Below, in pieces: positions 1 through 4,724 of a DNA stretch of 8,949 nt. Location: positions 1-8,949 of the forward strand of contig DAOVTG010000092.1 of assembly GCA_030633185.1 (NCBI GenBank), given 5' to 3'. This DNA is from Deltaproteobacteria bacterium (GTDB lineage Bacteria; Desulfobacterota; Anaeroferrophillalia; Anaeroferrophillales; Tharpellaceae). The translations under genes and the position numbers were made by a program. Positions within the stretch are counted from its first letter, which is position 1. Each line of letters opens with the position of its first letter. The notes under the pieces were generated by a model. It searched no databases and had not been told where the DNA came from. It saw only the letters and a program-made list of their open reading frames with translations.

Positions 1-318
1 CATCAGGTGAAATGCCGAACGTAACTGAACCTGGGCTTCCCATGTATGACAAAAAGCACAGCGAATCTCGGCATTACCCTCTTCCAGGCTATCTTCATCG
101 AGAACATTCTCACCTTTCTCATAACGATGATGACAATCGAGACACTCCAAACCATCACAATGAAGCTCGTGCGGGAAGGTCACCGGGGAGCGTTTTTTAT
201 GCTTAAAAGCTTCAGTGTTATTTAAGACTATCTTTTCCGGCTGAGCCCAGCCCGCGGTAACCCAGACCGCCGCCAGCATGACCCCGACCAGTACGATTAT
301 CAAACTCTTTTTTTTCAT
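1..318 (-). CDS. Secreted class III (c3-type) multihaem cytochrome c, N-terminal part
   Basis: Only the first 106 codons are in the window; the gene continues past the left edge. Translation from the ATG at 318 gives a lysine-rich start, a hydrophobic stretch (about residues 5-20) and a likely signal peptidase site after AGWA (residues 22-25), so the protein should be periplasmic. Next come F48-P-H-E-L-H53, a c3-type segment that usually supplies distal histidine ligands, then two haem-binding motifs: CLDCHH (C59, C62, H63, with H64) and CAFCH (C87, C90, H91). The visible part ends in AFH, which in c3 cytochromes normally precedes a third CxxCH. An AGGAGAAAGG ribosome site lies just before the ATG, and the HdrC-like gene ends 20 bases upstream. 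The family shuttles low-potential electrons in the periplasm of sulfate reducers. Haem number and the exact subtype (TpI-c3 or TmcA-like) cannot be seen from this part. Confidence 0.85.
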   Translation of the reverse strand, partial: MKKKSLIIVLVGVMLAAVWVTAGWAQPEKIVLNNTEAFKHKKRSPVTFPHELHCDGLECLDCHHRYEKGENVLDEDSLEEGNAEIRCAFCHTWEAQVQLRSAFHLM

Positions 319-338
319 TGAACCTTTCTCCTTTGCCG

Positions 339-734
339 TTATAACCAGCTTTCGCCCTCGTCAAGTTTGGGATGAACACCCTGGGAGCGACAGATACTCC
401 GCGTAAAATCTATCATCCTCGGAATATCGATCCCGATCGGACAGTAACAACGATGGCAAAGGACACAGTTATTCCACACCATCCCCTTGATCCCTTCGAG
501 GAATTCGTGGTCAACATTACCTTTTTTCTTGTAAAGTTTACCCAGTGAGTTAATTACCTTGTAGGATGGCATATATTGAGGATCACCATCATGTGACATA
601 TACAAAAAACAGCTTTCAGCACAGATACTGCAGTGAACACAGTAATTTAAGATACGCTTCATCTCGGATGCTTTCGTTTCGAGCATCCTTGAGATTTCAG
701 CCCTGTCCACTGCTTTATTTTCTTGATCAGACAT
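339..734 (-). CDS. HdrC-like 4Fe-4S dicluster protein
   Basis: A 131-residue soluble protein with two cysteine clusters: C32-x2-C35-x2-C38-x3-C42 and C90-x2-C93-x2-C96-x-C98-P. This is the layout of HdrC, the iron-sulfur subunit of heterodisulfide reductases, and of the N-terminal domains of QmoC-type proteins. The family carries two [4Fe-4S] clusters and passes electrons between a membrane cytochrome b or flavin subunit and a partner. The second cluster is unusual: one residue rather than three lies between its third and fourth cysteines. The start is supported by AGGAGAAGG seven or so bases before ATG. The cytochrome b gene ends 11 bases upstream and the cytochrome c3 gene begins 20 bases downstream, so the three are almost certainly co-transcribed. 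No HdrB/HdrD-type catalytic subunit is in the window. I infer an electron-transfer role between the cytochrome b and either MetF or an unseen partner. Confidence 0.85.
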   Translation of the reverse strand: MSDQENKAVDRAEISRMLETKASEMKRILNYCVHCSICAESCFLYMSHDGDPQYMPSYKVINSLGKLYKKKGNVDHEFLEGIKGMVWNNCVLCHRCYCPIGIDIPRMIDFTRSICRSQGVHPKLDEGESWL

Positions 735-745
735 TGACCTTCTCC

Positions 746-1420
746 TTATTTGGCTTGATTATAGGACCAGACTCTGGTTCCGGATCCCAAACAATGCTCA
801 TAGTTCATCAGATACCTATAGAGGAACAGAAGGAGTCCATGTTTGAGTTTGGTAAAAGGAATCGCCATCAACATCAATTCACCGGCCAGAATATGGAGAA
901 TCAATATGGTATCGTAATTGAGCCACTGCTGCGTGGCCATGTAACCGGTCACAAAAGGAGCGACGACGATCGCCAAGATAATATAGTCATAAAGTGAGGT
1001 GATGGCTCGTACCCGACGCACCAGAACCCGCCGCAAAAAGAAAAACACCCCACCCAGAACAACGATCAAGGTCAAGACATCAGCCACCATCTCCGGAAAG
1101 ACAAAGAGACTGAAACCGGTTGACTCTTCGAGCAGCACATTGTGACCTAAAAGAAAGATCGGCAACATGATAAGAAATACATGAAAAACCGTGGTCACCA
1201 CGGCCATCACCGGATGAACCCCAAAAAAACTATTGCTGATATCCGCCAAACTGAGCGGTTTGGAACGTTCCACGTCACCAAGCACGGAGGCGGGAGGTCG
1301 CACCACCTCCTGTATCCTGGTGTCTGAAAGAAACTGCCGCGCCTGGTAGATAAGCCCCAGCCCAAAAACAACTAAGGCAACCCACACCAGCGGCCCGCTT
1401 ACAAGACCGTAAATATCCAT
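746..1420 (-). CDS. Integral membrane cytochrome b subunit, NarI/TmcC/QmoC-like
   Basis: A 224-residue protein with about five hydrophobic segments: residues 7-26, 69-93, 110-129, 145-162 and 171-190. Histidines suited to bind two b haems are H80 and H93 in the second segment and H176 and H194 around the last. The 18-residue spacing of the last pair equals that of the haem ligands H187/H205 in E. coli NarI; H69 is an alternative ligand. Members of this family exchange electrons with the quinone pool. A cytoplasmic loop (about 30-65) separates segments one and two. The start ATG at 1420 follows AGGAGGGATCA, a strong ribosome site. With the HdrC-like gene 11 bases downstream, the pair resembles a QmoC (HdrC plus NarI-like domain) split into two genes. 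The metF stop lies 86 bases upstream, on the same strand. The call as a dihaem quinone-linked cytochrome b is confident; its physiological direction is not known. Confidence 0.83.
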   Translation of the reverse strand: MDIYGLVSGPLVWVALVVFGLGLIYQARQFLSDTRIQEVVRPPASVLGDVERSKPLSLADISNSFFGVHPVMAVVTTVFHVFLIMLPIFLLGHNVLLEESTGFSLFVFPEMVADVLTLIVVLGGVFFFLRRVLVRRVRAITSLYDYIILAIVVAPFVTGYMATQQWLNYDTILILHILAGELMLMAIPFTKLKHGLLLFLYRYLMNYEHCLGSGTRVWSYNQAK

Positions 1421-1506
1421 TGATCCCTCCTGATTTAAGGTACGGAAACAGAGTTTTCAACAAAAACCCTGATTGGTAAAAAAACTAGTTCGTAAAAAGT
1501 GAGCAG

Positions 1507-2430
1507 CTAAACTACAGGCCGAGGCAACATATTGGCTCGTTCGGCAATCTCCGGCACTTTATGCTCCCATTCAATCGGCATCAAGTGAACTCCGGCGACA
1601 CCTTTGGTTTCCTTGAACTCGGCAATCTGTTCACAGGCAATCTTAATGCCCTCATCAGCAACCTTTTTCTTTTCAACCCCCTGCAGACGTTTAATAATCG
1701 AGTCCGGGACATCCATTCCGGGAACATTGTTTTTCATATATTTCGCCATACCGACGCTCTTCATCGGAGTTACGCCAGCCAGGATATAGACCTTTTCCGT
1801 CAAACCCATGTCATTGGCCTGACGCACCCATTCGCGCATCCTCTCCATATTAAAGATACATTGAGTCTGAATAAAATCAGCCCCGGCCGCCACCTTCTTG
1901 GCCAAACGATGAACCCGCCACTCAAAAGGTTCACCGAAAGGATTGGCGGCCGCTCCGATAAACATTTTCGGAGCCCCATCAAGAGTATCGCCACCAAGAA
2001 AAGTTCCCTCATCGCGCATCATTTTAATTACACTTATAAGCTGAACCGAATCAATATCAAAGACACCTTTGGCGTTAGGGTGGTCACCAAATTGTTGATG
2101 ATCGCCGGAAAGACACAAAATATTGCGAATACCATGAGCATAGGCTCCCAAGACATCACTCTGCATGGCAATTCGATTACGATCCCGGCATACCATTTGA
2201 TAGTTGGGCTCAACCCCCTCTTCAAGCAGAATAAGAGAACCGGCCATACTCGACATCCGCACCATAGCGGTCTGGTTATCGGTCATATTAGCCATATCGA
2301 CATTGCCCTTGAGAAAAGCGGCCTTGGTCCTGATCGATTCAGGATTTGCGCCACGAGGAGGACCAACCTCACCCGTAAAGGCAAAATGTCCCGCTGTTAA
2401 CACCTTCTCGAGATTACTTCCAGATTTCAT
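1507..2430 (-). CDS. metF: 5,10-methylenetetrahydrofolate reductase (MetF), first in a redox operon
   Basis: A 307-residue MetF TIM-barrel protein, which interconverts methylene-THF and methyl-THF using FAD. Expected landmarks are all present: TGEVGPP with the catalytic glutamate E21, TDNQ (50-53), CRDRNR (81-86), the GD pair (109-110, equivalent to the E. coli Asp120 region), and the folate-site glutamine Q190 in QTQ. The length matches the short MetF type that works with other electron-transfer subunits. I chose the ATG at 2430: GAGG lies eight bases before it, whereas it is only two bases from the ATG at 2436, two codons upstream. A cytochrome b, an HdrC-like protein and a cytochrome c3 follow on the same strand after an 86-base gap, suggesting an operon in which MetF exchanges electrons with a membrane chain rather than only with NADH or ferredoxin. 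The family call is sure; the electron partner is inference. Confidence 0.92.
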   Translation of the reverse strand: MKSGSNLEKVLTAGHFAFTGEVGPPRGANPESIRTKAAFLKGNVDMANMTDNQTAMVRMSSMAGSLILLEEGVEPNYQMVCRDRNRIAMQSDVLGAYAHGIRNILCLSGDHQQFGDHPNAKGVFDIDSVQLISVIKMMRDEGTFLGGDTLDGAPKMFIGAAANPFGEPFEWRVHRLAKKVAAGADFIQTQCIFNMERMREWVRQANDMGLTEKVYILAGVTPMKSVGMAKYMKNNVPGMDVPDSIIKRLQGVEKKKVADEGIKIACEQIAEFKETKGVAGVHLMPIEWEHKVPEIAERANMLPRPVV

Positions 2431-2525
2431 CTGCATATCCTCGTTTTTGGTAAAAAGTTATAAGATGAACAATTTAGAGATCCATAAACCCATTGCTCTA
2501 CATAGGATCTAGCAAAAACCGATAC

Positions 2526-2559
2526 CATGCCGCGTTCGAACACGACTGATAACGGCATG
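2526..2559. repeat. Inverted repeat CATGCCG / CGGCATG
   Basis: A perfect seven-base inverted repeat (2526-2532 and 2553-2559) encloses 20 bases that include the palindrome GTTCGAAC. It lies about 100 bases before the metF start on the minus strand. It may be a hairpin in that leader or an operator. No T-run flanks it, so it is not an obvious terminator. Confidence 0.3.
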
Positions 2560-2602
2560 AGTTAAAAATCACAGGCTAATTAACTCCATGACAAAGAAGT
2601 GT

Positions 2603-2660
2603 CAAGTATTTTTTATTTTGTATCCTGTGTCCAATATTTTTTATTTCATATACAGTATCC
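2603..2660. repeat. Imperfect direct repeat in the divergent promoter region
   Basis: The core TATTTTTTATTT occurs twice, at 2608-2619 and 2635-2646. Each copy is preceded by a related GTC(C)AA element and followed by GTATCC (2620-2625 and 2655-2660). The second copy has about six extra bases before GTATCC. Two related copies some 27-35 bases apart, near the midpoint of a divergent region, fit tandem sites for a regulator, but the low complexity of the core makes chance similarity possible. Confidence 0.35.
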
Positions 2661-2734
2661 GATATTTAACATATAGAACTATTATAATGTGGTGCGATAA
2701 AAGTGAGAGTAACGAGTTTTATTGTGGTTTTTTC

Positions 2735-2763
2735 TTGACTAAGTCGTAATTTTACGTCATAGA
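2735..2763 (+). promoter_or_regulatory. Possible sigma-70 promoter with internal palindrome, for MetF-like/response regulator unit
   Basis: TTGACT (2735-2740) is followed after 17 bases by CATAGA (2758-2763). The -35 box is good and the -10 box weak. The spacer contains the near-perfect palindrome CGTAATTTTACG (2745-2756), placed where a repressor would block the polymerase. A TATAAT at 2683-2688 is an alternative -10 but lacks a recognisable -35. Confidence 0.3.
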
Positions 2764-2778
2764 GCGGCAATTGAGGTG

Positions 2779-2810
2779 CCACAGTCGAAAGACACACCAT
2801 TAAACTGTGG
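2779..2810 (+). repeat. Leader inverted repeat CCACAGT / ACTGTGG
   Basis: A perfect seven-base inverted repeat (2779-2785 and 2804-2810) with an 18-base loop lies 41 bases before the start codon of the MetF-like gene. It would form a hairpin in the 5' leader if transcription starts near 2770. It matches no riboswitch I recognise. Confidence 0.3.
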
Positions 2811-2851
2811 TTGTTACTGTTATTAAAATTTCGTTTTCTGGAGGTATACCT

Positions 2852-3718
2852 ATGAGTTTAAAGAGCAAATTCGAAGCTGGAGAATTTGCCATCCTGGTTG
2901 AGGCAGAGCCACCAAAAGGAGCAGATATCAGCACAATGATAGCCCATTTTGTACCGATTAAAAAGCAAGTAGACGCTTTTGTCGTTCCGGAAATGAGCAA
3001 TGCAACTCTACGGATGAGTGCCCTGGGTGCCGCCATAGCCTTACAAAATGAAGGCCTCGAAACCGCCATGCAGATAAACTGCAGGGATCGCAACCAACTG
3101 GCCCTCCAGGCCGATCTTCTGGCCGCAGGAGCCTGCGGCATCAGTAACATTATTGTGGTTCCGGGAGACGATCCCAAAATCGGCGATCACCCCCAGACCA
3201 AGGCGGTCAACGAACTCAGTTTAGTTGAGTTATTGCAAGCCGCGAAAAGTTTACAACAAGGCCATGATCTGGGGGGTAATCCTCTGAGCAGTGCCCCGGA
3301 TTTTCTCCTGGGAGCCACGGCAAATGCGGGAGCTAAAGCCAAAGAACTCACCCAGGAAATCAATATCAGTCGAGAGAGCATTACCGCCGGGGCTCAATTT
3401 CTCATTACTCCGCCCATTTTTGATATTAGTGCGATTGATCCCTACCTGCGACAAATCGACAAGAAAACAACCAAAATCATCCCGACAGTACTGCTGCTCA
3501 AGTCCGCCGGTATGGCTCGCTACATCAAGCAGACTCAAGAAAATATTGTAATTCCTGATCAGGTCATTGACCGGATTCGTAAGGCCAACGATAAAGCTAA
3601 GGTCTGTACTGACCTTGCCAAAGAGATGCTGGCTGCATTAAAAGAGGCCGGTTTTGCCGGAGCCATGATTTCAACTGTCGGCTGGGAACATAAACTGGCT
3701 GAAATTTTAGCGCCATAA
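2852..3718 (+). CDS. Divergent MetF-like protein, folate-site residues altered
   Basis: A 288-residue single-domain MetF homologue. It keeps the catalytic glutamate (E17 in LVEAEPP), CRDRNQ (77-82) and the GD pair (105-106). It departs from MetF at two conserved places. The TDNQ segment is replaced by PEMSN (46-50), and the folate-binding glutamine expected in the TQ motif is proline (P187 in ITPPIF). The flavin barrel may therefore persist while the folate substrate site is changed; it could act on another C1 carrier, be a non-catalytic partner, or have weak MTHFR activity. The ATG at 2852 is chosen because GGAGG lies eight bases before it; a longer reading from 2807 would include that ribosome site in the protein. 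A stand-alone response regulator starts 98 bases after the stop, and a terminator follows that, so the two probably share a transcript. Membership of the MetF fold is clear; the reaction is unknown. Confidence 0.82.
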   Translation: MSLKSKFEAGEFAILVEAEPPKGADISTMIAHFVPIKKQVDAFVVPEMSNATLRMSALGAAIALQNEGLETAMQINCRDRNQLALQADLLAAGACGISNIIVVPGDDPKIGDHPQTKAVNELSLVELLQAAKSLQQGHDLGGNPLSSAPDFLLGATANAGAKAKELTQEINISRESITAGAQFLITPPIFDISAIDPYLRQIDKKTTKIIPTVLLLKSAGMARYIKQTQENIVIPDQVIDRIRKANDKAKVCTDLAKEMLAALKEAGFAGAMISTVGWEHKLAEILAP

Positions 3719-3816
3719 AGTATTTATACACTTTAGAGAAGATCGAAAATTAGTGAGAAAAACTTCAGTTTCGAACTTTTTTGAAAGTGTTATTTTAATT
3801 GAAGGAGGAAAAATAT

Positions 3817-4206
3817 ATGAGCGACAAAAAAAGAATTCTCGTAGTCGATGACGAACCCGATTTTTCATCGATCGTTAAAGCAAACCTGGAAGCCGAAGGG
3901 TTTGAAGTTGAACAAGCCTTTGATGGCGTGGAAGGACTTGCCAAGATTAAGAGTAATCCCCCGGATGCAATTATTCTTGACGTTATGATGCCGGAAAAAG
4001 ACGGTTTTGAAGTCTGTGCGGAACTCAAAGGAGATCCCCAATACGCCGATATACCAATTGTCATGTTGACTGCGGTCGCATCACATGTGAGCTCAACCCG
4101 TTACTCACACAGAGGCGGTATGAGCATGGAAGCTGATGATTATCTGCCCAAACCAGCCTCCTCAGCCCAGATCATCGACAGCGTTAAAGGTCTACTTGAT
4201 CTTTAA
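3817..4206 (+). CDS. Stand-alone receiver-domain response regulator (CheY-like)
   Basis: A 129-residue protein consisting only of a receiver domain, with no DNA-binding or enzymatic output. All five phosphorylation residues are present: D11 and D12 (acidic pocket), D55 (phosphoacceptor in ILDVMMP), T85 and K112 (in YLPKP). The stretch between T85 and K112 is about five residues longer than in CheY and contains TRYSH. The start at 3817 is supported by GGAGGAAAA; a TTG at 3799 lies upstream of that site and is rejected. The gene follows the divergent MetF-like gene by 98 bases and ends 24 bases before a strong hairpin. Such proteins signal by protein-protein contact, so a target among the MetF-type neighbours is plausible. 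Its kinase may be the sensor kinase at the right end of the window, but nothing in the sequence proves that pairing. Confidence 0.9.
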   Translation: MSDKKRILVVDDEPDFSSIVKANLEAEGFEVEQAFDGVEGLAKIKSNPPDAIILDVMMPEKDGFEVCAELKGDPQYADIPIVMLTAVASHVSSTRYSHRGGMSMEADDYLPKPASSAQIIDSVKGLLDL

Positions 4207-4230
4207 ACTACAGTATAGAGTCAAACCCTG

Positions 4231-4270
4231 ACAAATGTTTCCCCGGCCATAGCCCCGGGGAAACATTTGT
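4231..4270 (+). terminator. Strong hairpin terminator after the response regulator gene
   Basis: A perfect 16-base stem (4231-4246 paired with 4255-4270), GC-rich near the eight-base loop, is followed by TTTC. It lies 24 bases after the stop codon of the response regulator and separates that unit from the fusion gene. The U-run is short, but the stem is long enough for a confident call. Confidence 0.8.
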
Positions 4271-4539
4271 TTTCGGCCCCTGGAGATAACGATCAACGGT
4301 TCAGACTGTATAAGATATCTGAAAACAGATTTTGCAAAAGAGAACAGTCGCAAAATCAACCATCCACTAAAAAATGATACACTAGGGTCAGTGCAAAAGA
4401 AAAAAATCACTACCACCTGTGGGACAAGCGGCGAAAAACACTCTAGCTTCCACATTGGTCGGCCCGCTTCGGCAAACTTTCATCAATCAAATTTTAATTA
4501 TGAAGATACCGCTATCATAAGCGTTTCCATATATTAGGA

Positions 4540-4545
4540 TATAAT
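4540..4545 (+). promoter_or_regulatory. Possible -10 box for the fusion gene
   Basis: A consensus TATAAT lies 180 bases before the start codon, but the hexamer 17 bases upstream (ATAAGC) is a poor -35 box. If used, it would give a leader of roughly 170 bases containing the palindrome at 4598-4612. The AT-rich context means such a hexamer can occur by chance. Confidence 0.25.
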
Positions 4546-4597
4546 ATAAATTTGTTTACTCGATAATCAGAGGAAACAGAAGATAGGTAAATTGGGT

Positions 4598-4612
4598 TCC
4601 GATCAAATCGGA
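4598..4612. repeat. Operator-like palindrome TCCGAT-CAA-ATCGGA
   Basis: A perfect six-base inverted repeat with a three-base spacer lies 113 bases before the fusion start. Its size fits a binding site for a dimeric regulator; as RNA it would be a short hairpin. Function is inferred only from symmetry and position. Confidence 0.35.
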
Positions 4613-4724
4613 TAATTTGAATAATTTCAGATTAAGGATTCACTTAAAAAACCGGCAAAGATTCGAAATGCTAAGTTATTTTTGAGTGAACCCTAAAGTA
4701 AATGTGGTTTTCAGGAGAACCAAG

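Larger units (their letters stand above)
2431..2851. other. Divergent intergenic region between two metF-type genes
   Basis: This 421-base AT-rich stretch contains no convincing gene. It must hold the promoters for both the minus-strand metF operon and the plus-strand MetF-like/response regulator unit. It contains an inverted repeat at 2526-2559, a direct repeat at 2603-2660, a TATAAT at 2683-2688, a TTGACT at 2735-2740 and an inverted repeat at 2779-2810, listed separately where useful. On the minus strand, a TTGACA reads from 2605 to 2600, but the hexamer 17 bases further on is poor. Confidence 0.6.
4271..4724. other. Long non-coding region before the MetF-MetV fusion gene
   Basis: This 454-base AT-rich stretch lies between a terminator and the ribosome site of the fusion gene, and no supported gene is present. 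It contains an eight-base inverted repeat GATTTTGC/GCAAAATC (4328-4335 and 4350-4357, 14-base loop), a TATAAT at 4540-4545 and a short perfect palindrome at 4598-4612. It is long for a simple promoter, so an extended leader or a small RNA is possible; I see no recognisable riboswitch. Confidence 0.5.

Noticed and set aside
12..206. A 64-codon plus-strand open frame at the left edge
   Set aside because: The minus strand there encodes a signal peptide and two CxxCH haem motifs; the histidine-rich plus-strand reading is its shadow.
1561..2400. A 279-codon plus-strand open frame opposite metF
   Set aside because: It is the antisense of a clear MetF with conserved motifs. Its translation resembles no family and it lacks a ribosome site.
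2807..2851. Longer start for the divergent MetF-like protein
   Set aside because: The extension would cover the GGAGG ribosome site, and the MetF family begins close to the MSLKSKF start.
3719..3790. Possible terminator between the MetF-like gene and the response regulator
   Set aside because: Only a four-base stem (AGTT/AACT) precedes the T-run, too weak to separate the two genes.
4192..4455. An 87-codon minus-strand open frame with hydrophobic residues
   Set aside because: It runs through the strong terminator and into the response regulator's 3' end, with no ribosome site and no recognisable domain.
4686..4724. Earlier GTG start for the fusion protein
   Set aside because: It has no ribosome site of its own and would translate through the AGGAG that serves the ATG at 4725.
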